Origin: an uncultured Collinsella sp.
GTDB lineage: Bacteria; Actinomycetota; Coriobacteriia; Coriobacteriales; Coriobacteriaceae
Length of the DNA stretch: 64,000 bases
NCBI GenBank assembly: GCA_900541645.1
Contig: UQKQ01000002.1
Span: 155,352 to 219,351, forward strand
Direction: 5' to 3'
Notes under the pieces: generated by a model
Seen by the model: only the letters and a program-made list of their open reading frames with translations
Database searches by the model: none
Told to the model about the DNA's origin: nothing
Made by a program: the position numbers and the translations under genes
Shown: piece after piece, positions 20,770 through 28,828 of the stretch
How the letters are laid out: each line of letters begins with the position of its first letter
Numbering within the stretch: position 1 is the stretch's first letter

Positions 20770-22146
20770 CTACTCCTCCACGGCCTGCGTGCCGGCCGCA
20801 CGGGCCAAATCATCGATTGCAAGGGTCTCGGCGCCCAGGGCGCGATGACGCCCGTCAAGCGCGGGCTCGCCCGCCTGCTCCACGGCGAGCGACTCGCCGG
20901 TGCGCATGCACCAGGCGGCACGGCGGCCCCAAACCAGGGACTCGAGCAGGCTGTTGGAAGCCAGGCGATTCTTGCCGTGAACGCCGTTGCAGGCCGTCTC
21001 GCCCGCGGCGTAGAGCTCGGGCATCGAGGTGCGGCCGTCCTTATCGACCCATACGCCACCCATAAAGTAGTGCTGCGTGGGCGTAACGGGGATGGGCTCG
21101 TCCAAGATGTCGCGGCCGTCCTCCAGGCAGCGCGCGCGAATGTTGGCAAAGTGCCCGGTCACCACATCGCGCTCGACGGGGGCAAAACTCAGCCACTCGT
21201 GCTCGGTACCGTCCTGCTTCATCTGCTCGCGAATAGCGGCAGCGACCACATCGCGCGGCTGAAGCTCGTCGGTAAAGCGCTCGCCGGCGGCGTTGAGCAA
21301 AATCGCGCCCTCGCCGCGGCAGCTCTCGCTGATCAGGAAGGTGCGACCCGGCTGCGGCGAGAACAGCCCCGTGGGGTGAATCTGCACGTAGTCCAGGTGC
21401 TCCATCTTAATGCCATGCTCCTGAGCGATGTAGCATGCATCGCCCGTGAGCTGCGGGTAGTTAGTCGAATGGTCGTACACGCCGCCGATACCGCCTGTCG
21501 CCCACAGCGTGCGGCGGGCATGAATCTTAAACGGCTCGCCGGCATGCACGCCCTCGGCGGCATTTGCCAGCTCGTCGGCGGGACGAACCGAGTTGTCCTC
21601 GTCCACGGAAACGGCGACGACACCGACACACACCGTGACGCCGTCACGCTCGCCCGTCAGGATGTCGGTCATGGCCACGTGCTCCAAAATCTGCACGTTA
21701 TCCAGCTTGCGAACGGCCTGGAGCAGCTTGGTCGTGATCTCCTTGCCCGTAATGTCGGCATGGAAGGCAATACGCGGACGGCTGTGCGCGCCCTCGCGGG
21801 TAAAGTTGAGGCTGCCGTCGGCCTTGCGCTCAAAATCCACGCCCATCGCTAGCAGGTCGTTGATGACCGAACGGCTCGAACGGATCATGATGTCGACGCT
21901 CTCGCGGCGATTCTCGTAGTGGCCGGCGTGCATGGTGTCCTCAAAGAAGGCATCGTAGTCCGAGCCCTCGGGCAGTACGCAGATACCGCCCTGCGCGAGC
22001 ATCGAATCGCACTCGTCGACAGCGCCCTTGGAGAGCATGATCACGCGCGTGCTCGTCGGCAGATTGAGGGCCGCGTACAGGCCCGCCACGCCACAGCCGG
22101 CAATGACGACGTCGCACTCCATGTCGGGGTATTGTTTGGTTTCCAC
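20770..22146 (-). CDS. nadB: L-aspartate oxidase NadB
   Basis: 458 residues from a GTG at 22146, preceded at good distance by GAGAGGA; the frame is open further upstream but that part runs through nadA in another frame and is spurious. The FAD-binding motif DVVIAGCGVAGLYAALNL is at residues ~14-31 and the succinate dehydrogenase/fumarate reductase-type active region includes HPTGLF and ESCRGEGAILLN. It oxidises aspartate to iminoaspartate, which NadA condenses with dihydroxyacetone phosphate. It is shorter than the ~530 residues of E. coli NadB, lacking part of the C-terminal helical domain. Confidence 0.93.
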   Translation of the reverse strand: METKQYPDMECDVVIAGCGVAGLYAALNLPTSTRVIMLSKGAVDECDSMLAQGGICVLPEGSDYDAFFEDTMHAGHYENRRESVDIMIRSSRSVINDLLAMGVDFERKADGSLNFTREGAHSRPRIAFHADITGKEITTKLLQAVRKLDNVQILEHVAMTDILTGERDGVTVCVGVVAVSVDEDNSVRPADELANAAEGVHAGEPFKIHARRTLWATGGIGGVYDHSTNYPQLTGDACYIAQEHGIKMEHLDYVQIHPTGLFSPQPGRTFLISESCRGEGAILLNAAGERFTDELQPRDVVAAAIREQMKQDGTEHEWLSFAPVERDVVTGHFANIRARCLEDGRDILDEPIPVTPTQHYFMGGVWVDKDGRTSMPELYAAGETACNGVHGKNRLASNSLLESLVWGRRAAWCMRTGESLAVEQAGEPALDGRHRALGAETLAIDDLARAAGTQAVEE

Positions 22147-22164
22147 AGGAATCCTCTCCCTTGT

Positions 22165-22199
22165 AATGTGACATGCGGGACTGTCCCTCATGTCACATT
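22165..22199. repeat. Hairpin between nadA and nadB
   Basis: AATGTGACATG pairs with CATGTCACATT (11 bp) around a loop containing the self-complementary GGGACTGTCCC. It starts 3 nt beyond the nadA stop codon and ends 19 nt before the nadB start. Confidence 0.75.
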
Positions 22200-22202
22200 G
22201 TT

Positions 22203-23228
22203 CTAGCGCGCTGCGTACTCGAGCATACGGTCGAGCGTGAGCTTGGCCTGGTCTGCCGCCTCGTCCGAGACGCCGATCTGCACCTCGCCCTCGCCCGTCT
22301 CCAGGCAGCGCACGAGCTTTTCGAGCGTGATGAGGTCCATGTTGACGCAGGTGGGCTGCACCGCGGGGAAGTGGAACTTCTTGCCGGTGCCCTGGCAGCG
22401 GCGCTCGAGCTCGTAGAGCACGCCGCGGACCGTCACGATAATGAACTCGCTGGCGTCGGACTCCTCGGCATACTTGATGATGCCGGCGGTGGAGCCGATG
22501 TAGTCGGCCTCGGCCAGGACGTCGGCCTTGCACTCAGGATGCGCCAGCACGAGCGCGTCGGGGTGGGCCTCCGTCGCGTCGACGATCTGCTCGACGGTGA
22601 TGATGTGATGGCGCGGGCAGTAGCCGTTGTTGAGGATGACGTGCTTTTGCGGCACCTGCTCGGCTACGAAGCGGCCCAGGTTTTGGTCGGGGATGAACAG
22701 GACGTGCTGCTGCGGCAGCTCGGACACGATCTTGACGGCGTTGGAGCTGGTGACGCACACGTCGCTCCAGCTCTTGATCTCGACCGTGGAGTTGACGTAG
22801 CAGACCACGGCAAGGTCGTCACCGTACTCGGCGCGCGCCGCGTCGACCGTCTCGTGCTTGACCATGTGAGCCATGGGGCAGTCCGCGCCCGGCTCGGGCA
22901 GCAGCACGGTCTTGGTGGGGTTGAGCAGCTTGGCACTCTCGCCCATAAACTCCACGCCGCACAGCACGATAGTCTGCTGCGGCAGGCTCTTGGCGAGTTT
23001 TGCCAGGTAGAAACTGTCGCCGACGTAATCGGCAACGGCTTGGACCTCGGGCGCCACATAGTAGTGCGCCAGGATTACCGCGTCACGTTGGGCTTTTAGT
23101 TGCTGAATGGCCTCGACGAGCTCTGCGGGCACCAGTGCCGCGCGCTCCGTTGCCGTCGTTGCCGATGCTAGGCCGGCCGCGATATCGCGTGCAAGCTCCG
23201 ATGCATCCATGTTCGCGCTCTGTGCCAT
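22203..23228 (-). CDS. nadA: Quinolinate synthase NadA
   Basis: 341 residues from the ATG at 23228; a TTG one codon upstream is too close to the ribosome site GAGAGGGG. NadA makes quinolinate from iminoaspartate and dihydroxyacetone phosphate using one [4Fe-4S] cluster; the three family cysteines appear in VLCGVEFM, CYVNSTVEIK/CVTSSNA region and AVQPTCVNM. The N-terminal AVILAHYYVAPEVQAVADYVGDS motif is typical. It is first in nadA-nadB-nadC-niaR. Gene order and the upstream operator point to repression when nicotinate is available. Confidence 0.96.
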   Translation of the reverse strand: MAQSANMDASELARDIAAGLASATTATERAALVPAELVEAIQQLKAQRDAVILAHYYVAPEVQAVADYVGDSFYLAKLAKSLPQQTIVLCGVEFMGESAKLLNPTKTVLLPEPGADCPMAHMVKHETVDAARAEYGDDLAVVCYVNSTVEIKSWSDVCVTSSNAVKIVSELPQQHVLFIPDQNLGRFVAEQVPQKHVILNNGYCPRHHIITVEQIVDATEAHPDALVLAHPECKADVLAEADYIGSTAGIIKYAEESDASEFIIVTVRGVLYELERRCQGTGKKFHFPAVQPTCVNMDLITLEKLVRCLETGEGEVQIGVSDEAADQAKLTLDRMLEYAAR

Positions 23229-23263
23229 CAAGGCCCCTCTCTTTTGGCGAATCTTGGGGCTTT

Positions 23264-23313
23264 AGTATGACACCTAGGTTTACAGCTGACAAGACAGCTG
23301 TAAACCTAGGTGT
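23264..23313 (-). promoter_or_regulatory. nadA promoter with NiaR-type operator
   Basis: A 19-bp perfect inverted repeat (23270-23288 and 23295-23313; arm ACACCTAGGTTTACAGCTG) surrounds a promoter on the minus strand: TTGTCA at 23292-23287, 17-bp spacer, CATACT at 23269-23264. It is 42 bp before nadA. NiaR is encoded at the end of the operon. Confidence 0.7.
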
Positions 23314-23344
23314 AAAGTTGAAATAAAGATTCAATCATGCGGCA

Positions 23345-23389
23345 GGTCCATTTTCGAACTGGCAAGCTGAGGACAGCCGAAAATGGACC
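23345..23389. repeat. Short inverted repeat
   Basis: GGTCCATTTTCG (23345-23356) and CGAAAATGGACC (23378-23389), 12 bp perfect, in the gene-free region left of the MITE-like element. Confidence 0.6.
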
Positions 23390-23434
23390 CGCCCCATGAT
23401 TCGGGCAGCCCGTTTTGTCCTGGACCAAGGGGCA

Positions 23435-23643
23435 GTGGTCAAAAAGGGCCAAATATGAGTACTGTCACCAAATTAGTAGCATCGATTTTCCGGTCCAGAG
23501 CAGCAAAATCGCCTTGTTTGGAGCCCGATCGCGACTCTGAAGAACGAAAATCGATGCACTTTTGGCCTCTGGCACCGATTTTTGAGGCCATTTGGCTGCC
23601 ACCAAACTGGTAACAGTACTCATATTTGGCCTTTTTTGACCAC
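23435..23643. mobile_element. MITE-like element, copy 1 (209 bp)
   Basis: Ends are long inverted repeats: GTGGTCAAAAAGGGCC plus AAATATGAGTACTGT at the left, mirrored at the right with one extra T; the similarity continues imperfectly for ~45 bp per arm (ACTGTYACCARWTTRGTRGC). The centre has no gene. A second element with the same termini but unrelated centre is at 51555-51783. No transposase of its own. Confidence 0.75.
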
Positions 23644-23666
23644 CGGGTTTCCGGCAAACCCCAAAA

Positions 23667-23696
23667 GCGGGTCCGGATCGCTCGATCCGGACCCGC
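23667..23696. repeat. 14-bp perfect hairpin
   Basis: GCGGGTCCGGATCG-CT-CGATCCGGACCCGC right of the MITE-like element; no T-run. From 23229 to 23788 no gene is seen. Confidence 0.7.
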
Positions 23697-23788
23697 TGGG
23701 GGTAGCGAGCACAATCGAGGTGTAAGAAGCAAGAGAGGGCCATCGCCTAGAATCGTCAGCGCCTAGATATTCAACGAGAGGAAAGACA

Positions 23789-24120
23789 GTGGTCCGCAGC
23801 GACATGCTACCCCAGCCGGACCGGGGGCTCGGCCTCGACCGGCCCCAGACCGAGGCATTTCACCGACGAGTTCAAGAGGAAGATAGTCGATCTCCACAAC
23901 GCCGGAAAGCCCAGGCGCGAGGCCATGGACGAGTGCGACCTCGACAAGAGCACCGTGGAGAGGCGGGTCAAGTCGATAAACGAGACCGGCTCGCCGCGCG
24001 CCGCCGACAACCGCACGCCCGAGTAGAACCGGATCCTGGAGCCCGAGCGCGAGAACCGCAGGCTCCGGATGGAGGTCGACGTCTTAAGACGAGCGGCGCC
24101 AGCATACGCTCGGAAGTCAG
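23789..24120 (+). pseudogene. Decayed IS3-family transposase OrfA
   Basis: In one frame from 23856 the sequence reads HFTDEFKRKIVDLHNAGKPRREAMDECDL (shown in part) and continues through SPRAADNRTPE, an in-frame TAG at 24024-24026, then ENRRLRMEVDVL, the pattern of an IS3-group OrfA with its leucine-zipper end. The preceding N-terminal stretch from 23789 is in another frame, so there is a frameshift near 23855 as well. OrfB is missing: the sequence is cut by the intact IS element beginning near 24184. It faces the opposite way to that element and differs from it in sequence, so it is a separate, older insertion. Confidence 0.75.
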
Positions 24121-24222
24121 GGCCATGGCGGCCAACGGGGGGGCGCTGCCCCATATCGGCGCAGCGCTGGCATCGAGGCCTTCTGACCTGTGTCAAGATT
24201 TCGGACACGCAAGCTCGAGGAA

Positions 24223-25155
24223 TCAAGCGGCCATAGGCATGGCCTCGGGCTTGGGCTCGGTTCTCTCGAAGAAGGCCGCCATGGCCTCGGCCGGCACCTT
24301 GTAGCCGATCGTCGAGCGGGGCCTTCGGCGGTTGTAGTACGCCTCGATGAACTCGACCACCGCGTGCTTGGCGGAATCCCTGGTCGGGAAGCTGCGCCTG
24401 TAGTACATCTCGTTCTTCAGCGTGGCGAGGAACGACTCGGCCACCGCGTTGTCGTGGCAGTTGCCGGTGCGGCTGCAGGACAGCCGCACGTCGTTGTCGC
24501 GCGCCCATTCGGCCAGAAGCCTGCTGGTGTACTGGGCGCCGCGGTCGGCGTGGAATATCGCGTTGCCGGCCACGTAGCCGCGCGATTTGGCCGACGCCAG
24601 CGCCGAAACCACGATGTCGGCGGTCATGCGCTCGGAGAGCGACCAGCCCACCACCATGCGGGTGTTGAGGTCGATGACCGTCGACAGGTACAGCCATCCC
24701 TCGCCGGTGCGCAGGTAGGTGATGTCGCCCACGAGCTTGTAGGTTGGAACGGGACTGGTGAAGTCGCGGCTCACCAGGTCGGGCCGGGGCCTGGCCTTCG
24801 GGTCGGGGATGGTGGTGCGCTTCCTGGCGTTGGGCGTGCAGCCGCGTATTCCCAGCTCGTGCATCAGCTTGCGCACCCTGTACAGGGTCAATCCGGAGAA
24901 CTCGCCGGGCAGGAAGCATTTCACGAACCGGAAGCCGAACCTGCGGTCCGACTCCAGCCACACGCGCCGGACCGCCTCGCGCTCGGCCGACCAGTTTTCT
25001 CGCGGGCAGCCGTTGGAGAGCCACGAGTAGAAGCCCGATCGGCTCACGCCGAGCACGCGGGCCATCATTTTCACCGGGAATTCGGCCTTCTCCGCCAACA
25101 TCATCCGGTAGCATGCGGCTACGCCTGGCTTTTGGCGAAGAAGGCCGCGGCTTTT
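24223..25155 (-). CDS. IS3-family transposase OrfB (made by -1 frameshift)
   Basis: The DDE integrase part of the transposase, about 310 residues read from the frameshift site. The region has an HTH_21-like N-terminus (MARVLGVSRSGFYSWLS), the rve core with DITYLRTGEGWLYLSTVIDL, HADRGAQYTS and the final glutamate in NAVAESFLATLKNE, followed by YNRRRPRSTIGYKVP. All three catalytic residues D, D and E are present, so it is probably active. The frame is open to 25461 but has no good start; translation most likely enters from orfA. Confidence 0.9.
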   Translation of the reverse strand, partial: KSRGLLRQKPGVAACYRMMLAEKAEFPVKMMARVLGVSRSGFYSWLSNGCPRENWSAEREAVRRVWLESDRRFGFRFVKCFLPGEFSGLTLYRVRKLMHELGIRGCTPNARKRTTIPDPKARPRPDLVSRDFTSPVPTYKLVGDITYLRTGEGWLYLSTVIDLNTRMVVGWSLSERMTADIVVSALASAKSRGYVAGNAIFHADRGAQYTSRLLAEWARDNDVRLSCSRTGNCHDNAVAESFLATLKNEMYYRRSFPTRDSAKHAVVEFIEAYYNRRRPRSTIGYKVPAEAMAAFFERTEPKPEAMPMAA

Positions 25156-25403
25156 TTCAAGAAGGCGTTCTCCATCTCGAGCTCGCGTATGCGCCTTTTC
25201 GCCTCGCGAAGCTCGCGGTCCTCGGCCTTGGGGTCGGGCCCGCCGGCAAGCTCGCGCCGGCGGTTCTGCACCCACTTGTTCACGGTCTTGGAATTCAGGC
25301 CCAGTTCTGCGCAGCATTCCGTTATCGGCCTGCCCGTCGAGATGATGTAGTCGGCGGTCTCGCGCCTGAACTCGTCGGTGTACTTGGCGGCTGGGTTGGA
25401 CAT
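25119..25403 (-). CDS. IS3-family transposase OrfA
   Basis: 94 residues with a helix-turn-helix (KYTDEFRRETADYIISTGRP...GLNSKTVNKWVQNRR) and a C-terminal leucine-zipper-like helix (ELREAKRRIRELEMENAFLKK, given in part). Near its end, on the minus strand, A-AAA-AAG at 25157-25151 is a standard slippery heptamer; slipping back one base joins the frame exactly to OrfB, which yields the OrfAB transposase. It acts as the DNA-binding part and regulator of transposition. Confidence 0.9.
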   Translation of the reverse strand: MSNPAAKYTDEFRRETADYIISTGRPITECCAELGLNSKTVNKWVQNRRRELAGGPDPKAEDRELREAKRRIRELEMENAFLKKAAAFFAKSQA

Positions 25404-25485
25404 AGCATACCGTCCTCTCGGTCGTCGATGAATGCATTCTAAAGGATTGGGCCTCTAGCATGCGTGTCCGAAAAGACGATACAGG

Positions 25486-26592
25486 TCAGACAACCCAATC
25501 AGACGTCGTCTCGAGCGCGTCCTCTGCACGGTCGAGCGTGCTTCTGGCCTTGGCACCCTGTTTGAACCACGTGCGCAGGTCCTCGAGCGTGCTGCCCGCT
25601 GCATACACCTTGATTTTTCGACCGCCCTTCGTAGTCACCGTGCAGCGGTCGCCGCTCTCGCTGTCCTCGTGCGCCGTGACCTTCTTGAGGTAATCGCGGC
25701 GGAACGCCACGACGCGGGCATTGCTGATCTCGATGAACCAATCGTCGTCGACAAGCGAAGTGCCCGTGGCACCTCGACTTGCCATCTCCTCGGCGAAGGA
25801 GAAACCGAGTTCGCGCTCCTGCCTGCCGATCTCGTAGATACCACGGGCGGGCATGCTGAGCATAAGCAGGGGCAGGAGTCCCCCTATGAACAGGAAGAGG
25901 AACGGAACGAGCAAGAGCAAGCGGGCTCCGGCATCGGTGAAAACAGCCATGAAGGCGATCACGAGCGAGAAGACGAGCGCCATGCCGTTGAAAACAATCG
26001 TCAACGGCTTGACGGCAGACCAACACAGGCCCGCCTTGGTCATGGGACCGTCGACGGCGTCCGAGACTTCGATGCCCTCTTCCTCCAGACGGGCGAGGAG
26101 GTTGAGCGAGCACACCCCCTCGAGGCTTATCGAGCAGAACTTTCGATCGCCCTCGAACAGGTCGATCCTCATCATCTGCGTGTGAAGCGTTGCATGGGTG
26201 ATGTTGCCGAACGTCGTCTCCTTGCGGATGCCGAAGGCGTTACGCGAGAGAATTCGTTCACCGTCCACGTCGATGCGCGGGATGCTCAGCAGGGCCCAGA
26301 TGGCCATGCCCGCAAGTGCCATGGCGTGGCCGAACCACACAAGCTCGTGGCCCCACTCGCCCAGCGAAACGCCCTGCCAGACGTAAACACCCAACATGAG
26401 CAGCTCGAACGCGACCGCGCAGCAGGCGATGATCGTGCGGATGGCAGCGGGCATGCGCACCGTGAAGCGATCGAGGCTGTCCGTCGCCTCACTGCGCTCA
26501 CGCGCGCCGCGACGGGCGACCCATGCAGTGAGCGGACCGACGATGAACACCACCATCGCCACGCGCAGGAACGATTCGAGTATGTCGCCCAT
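25486..26592 (-). CDS. Polytopic membrane protein, C-terminus cut by the IS element
   Basis: About 368 residues from the ATG at 26592 (GGTGG five bases upstream; the frame opens 4 codons earlier). Hydrophobic segments lie near residues 10-25, 50-72, 84-104, 200-225 and 230-250; between them are soluble beta-rich parts (PRIDVDGERILSRNAFGIRKE) reminiscent of membrane PH-like domains, and a charged cytoplasmic tail. Function unknown. Its last codons run to the IS boundary and the stop TGA is the TGA of the IS terminal TGACCTG, so the original C-terminus is probably lost or replaced. Confidence 0.75.
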   Translation of the reverse strand: MGDILESFLRVAMVVFIVGPLTAWVARRGARERSEATDSLDRFTVRMPAAIRTIIACCAVAFELLMLGVYVWQGVSLGEWGHELVWFGHAMALAGMAIWALLSIPRIDVDGERILSRNAFGIRKETTFGNITHATLHTQMMRIDLFEGDRKFCSISLEGVCSLNLLARLEEEGIEVSDAVDGPMTKAGLCWSAVKPLTIVFNGMALVFSLVIAFMAVFTDAGARLLLLVPFLFLFIGGLLPLLMLSMPARGIYEIGRQERELGFSFAEEMASRGATGTSLVDDDWFIEISNARVVAFRRDYLKKVTAHEDSESGDRCTVTTKGGRKIKVYAAGSTLEDLRTWFKQGAKARSTLDRAEDALETTSDWVV

Positions 26593-26779
26593 ATTAACCA
26601 CCATCCCAATAGAAAACGTGAATTTGGGAGACTATAGCAGAGCGAAGCGATCTGCACGGCATCGTCCGGGTGTTTTCGGCATACGGTGGAAACCAGCGGC
26701 AGCGGACGTTGAGAACTCACCCAAAAGACGCGATTCGACCGAAGCGATTCTTCTTGACTTGGTCTCAATGTGATACGAC

Positions 26780-27307
26780 ATGCGCCACTACCTGCGCGGT
26801 CTAGCGGCCCTGATCGAAGAGGGTCACACCGATGAGGCACTCGAGCGCATCGACGCGCTCTGCGAGACCAACGACCGCACCGCCGTGCGCCGCTACTGCG
26901 CCAACGAAACGGTCAACATTGCGCTCTCGTCGCTTTCCGCGGACATCAACGCGCACGGCATCACCGCCGACCTGCACGCCGCCGTGCCCGAAACCGTCCA
27001 CGTGGGCGATGTCGATCTATTCAGTGTGGTATCGAACGCCCTGGACAATGCCATCGCCGCGGCGAGCGCCGCCCCCGAAGGCAAGCGGTTTGTCGACCTG
27101 GACCTTCGCTACGAAGACGGTCAGCTTCTATTGCTGGTTTCCAACACGTTTGGCCGTGCGCCGCACATGGTCGACGGCATGCCCGTGACTCAGCACACTG
27201 GGCACGGCTTTGGCACCAAGAGCATTATGCTTGCCGTCGAGCGCATGAACGGCAACTGCCAGTTCCGCATTAACGGCGACCGGTTTGAGCTGCGCGCCGT
27301 GATGTAG
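26780..27307 (+). CDS. GHKL ATPase domain, remnant of an AgrC-like sensor kinase
   Basis: 175 residues. It starts at the histidine box itself (YDMRHYLRGLAAL, compare HDMRHH in AgrC-type kinases), then N box (VSNALDNAIAAA) and G boxes (HGFGTKS), a complete ATP-binding domain of the HATPase_c_5 type. The N-terminal membrane sensor is missing: a stop codon lies three codons upstream, and there is no convincing ribosome site. No response regulator gene is next to it. It is best read as a truncated kinase, perhaps a pseudogene, in a region disturbed by IS elements; expression as a stand-alone domain is possible. Confidence 0.7.
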   Translation: MRHYLRGLAALIEEGHTDEALERIDALCETNDRTAVRRYCANETVNIALSSLSADINAHGITADLHAAVPETVHVGDVDLFSVVSNALDNAIAAASAAPEGKRFVDLDLRYEDGQLLLLVSNTFGRAPHMVDGMPVTQHTGHGFGTKSIMLAVERMNGNCQFRINGDRFELRAVM

Positions 27308-27325
27308 GGGCTGCCGCCAACCTCG

Positions 27326-27901
27326 CTACAGCGGTGCAGCCGCCGGGGTCAGCTGCTTAATGTAGGCCCACATGCGCTGCTTGGCGGCCTTGTCGGTGAG
27401 CGCCGCCTCAAAACCGTCGAGCGCCAGCACGCGGCGCCCCTGCACATGGGCGACCAGGCCGGGCTTGAGCATGGCGGTGTCAAAGTCATCAATTGCCACA
27501 AGCATATCGGCATAGGTCTCGCGCATGACATCGGCCGCACTGTTGTCCAGCAGCAGCACCGCCTCGGGGTCCAAGGTCTCCAGCGCCTCGCGGAACAGGT
27601 CGCACGTCAGGGCCTCGCCCGCCGCGACCGCTCCGTCGCCCGCGCCGGCGACGCTTGCCAGCACACAAAAATCCTCGGGGGCATATCCGATGGCACCGAG
27701 CGCCTTGCGCAACGCGGCGCCATCCGCGCCGGCGGCCAGCTCGCCGCCCGAGCACTCGGCTTCATCCAAATCGCCTTTGACCAGCACAATCGGCGAGCAC
27801 GCGTTGCCCGCGATACGCACACCGCGATCTGCAAGCGACGCGAGCTCCTGCTCGGTCGCCTGAGCGATGGCTTCTTTTTTCTGGCTTTGTGACGTGGGCA
27901 T
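27326..27901 (-). CDS. Hypothetical protein
   Basis: 191 residues from the ATG at 27901 with GGAG upstream; an earlier start at 27931 lacks one. Soluble, alanine-rich, ending LKPGLVAHVQGRRVLALDGFEAAL and KQRMWAYIKQL. The segment VLLLDNSAADVMRETYADMLV followed by the HVQGRRVLAL strand loosely recalls uracil-DNA-glycosylase-like folds, but the catalytic motifs are not visible, so I name no function. It is convergent with the GHKL fragment and divergent from trxA. Confidence 0.7.
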   Translation of the reverse strand: MPTSQSQKKEAIAQATEQELASLADRGVRIAGNACSPIVLVKGDLDEAECSGGELAAGADGAALRKALGAIGYAPEDFCVLASVAGAGDGAVAAGEALTCDLFREALETLDPEAVLLLDNSAADVMRETYADMLVAIDDFDTAMLKPGLVAHVQGRRVLALDGFEAALTDKAAKQRMWAYIKQLTPAAAPL

Positions 27902-28037
27902 GCGCTCTCCAATCGTTTGCGTGCCCACCATTATATAAAAGAGCCGCCCGCGAGTGGTTGCTTTGCGGGCCGCTGGGTATAAGCACGGTCGTACTGAGTT
28001 TTACGCGGCCGAGCCGCGTCGTATTATGGAGGTCACC

Positions 28038-28358
28038 ATGGCTGACATTAAGCAGATTACCCCCGAGAACTTCGGCGCTGTCGTCAACGATAGCCTGCCC
28101 GTACTGGTTGATTTTTGGGCCCCGTGGTGCGGCCCCTGCCGCTCGCTCTCGCCCATCGTAGACGAGGTTGCCGACGAGCTGGCCGGCAAGTTGGCTGTGG
28201 CCAAGTGCAACGTCGACGACAACCAGGACCTGGCCATGAAGTTTGGCGTCATGAGCATCCCCACGCTGATCGTCTTTAAGAACGGCGAGGAGGTCGACCG
28301 CTCGGTTGGCGCCTTACCCAAGGCAAGACTTCAGGCACTGCTGGAGAAACATCTGTAA
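28038..28358 (+). CDS. trxA: Thioredoxin
   Basis: 106 residues, single thioredoxin fold, with the active site FWAPWCGPCR at residues ~27-36 and the cis-proline in MSIPTLIVFKNG. GGAGG lies five bases before the ATG at 28038. It reduces protein disulfides in the cytoplasm, regenerated by thioredoxin reductase (not in this window). It is a single gene; a possible terminator is about 110 nt downstream. Confidence 0.96.
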   Translation: MADIKQITPENFGAVVNDSLPVLVDFWAPWCGPCRSLSPIVDEVADELAGKLAVAKCNVDDNQDLAMKFGVMSIPTLIVFKNGEEVDRSVGALPKARLQALLEKHL

Positions 28359-28469
28359 TACGCTTGTTACTTGTCTGCCGTCCATGAGCGGTTTCGCACC
28401 GCTCACCGGAGTGCCAAACGCAAGGCATGCGACCACGGATAGTATGGTAGTTACAAACAGCCCCCAGTG

Positions 28470-28506
28470 AACGGGTGCGGGTCAGACGGACTCGCGCCCG
28501 TTTTCT
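28470..28506 (+). terminator. Terminator-like hairpin between trxA and the nikR unit
   Basis: ACGGGTGCGGGTC (28471-28483) pairs with GACTCGCGCCCGT (28489-28501), with two G-T pairs, then TTTTCTT. An extra hairpin GAGCGGT-ttcgc-ACCGCTC is at 28386-28404. The 220-bp gap holds no gene; it may carry the untranslated leader of the nikR unit. Confidence 0.55.
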
Positions 28507-28578
28507 TATGCGGCGGCGCCCAAGGCGGGCGTAGTAGAATCTGAACCACCATATCGCCCCGTACAAAAGGAGATTCCT

Positions 28579-28827
28579 ATGCATGACGTCGGAATGAACA
28601 TGAGCCAGCTTGCCATGAGCGTCAAGCAGGTCGACGACACCATTGAGCTCGCTCACGAGTGGAGCCATCAGCTGCTGCACGCGACCGAGAACTTTGACAT
28701 GGAGCGCATTGGCGCCAAACTCGAGGCCGCCATGGCGGCACTCCACGAGGCGCACGATGCGCTCGAGGGCTACGAGGAGGCCATCGAGACAGATCACAAC
28801 TCCGTCGGCTCCGTGAAGCTGGTGTAA
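28579..28827 (+). CDS. Small helical protein upstream of nikR
   Basis: 82 residues, mostly predicted helix, with histidines and methionines near the N-terminus (MHDVGMNMSQLAM) and helical heptads through HEWSHQLLHATENF and EAAMAALHEAHDALEGYEEA. AAAAGGAGA precedes the ATG. It ends one base before the GTG of nikR, so the two are cotranscribed and translationally linked. No known domain; the His/Met content and location suggest a role in nickel or other metal handling, which is inference only. Confidence 0.75.
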   Translation: MHDVGMNMSQLAMSVKQVDDTIELAHEWSHQLLHATENFDMERIGAKLEAAMAALHEAHDALEGYEEAIETDHNSVGSVKLV

Positions 28828-28828
28828 G

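Larger units (their letters stand above)
24184..25488 (-). mobile_element. Intact IS3-family insertion sequence (about 1.3 kb)
   Basis: The ends are TGACCTGTGTC...TTTCGGACACGCAAGC at the left and the complement of TGACCTGTATC...TTTCGGACACGCATGC at the right, giving ~30-bp imperfect inverted repeats with the TG/CA tips of the IS3 family. Inside are orfA and orfB in the -1 frame relation. No target-site duplication is visible (left flank ...CTTC, right flank GAC...), so flanking DNA was probably rearranged after insertion. The right tip supplies the stop codon of the neighbouring gene. Confidence 0.85.

Noticed and set aside
20770..22533. A longer NadB of 587 residues
   Set aside because: The first 129 codons are a frame running through the nadA gene; the GTG at 22146 has the ribosome site and puts the FAD motif at the N-terminus.
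28359..28578. Nickel/cobalt riboswitch or SRP RNA in the gap before the nikR unit
   Set aside because: Hairpins are present, but no conserved core of either RNA could be recognised.
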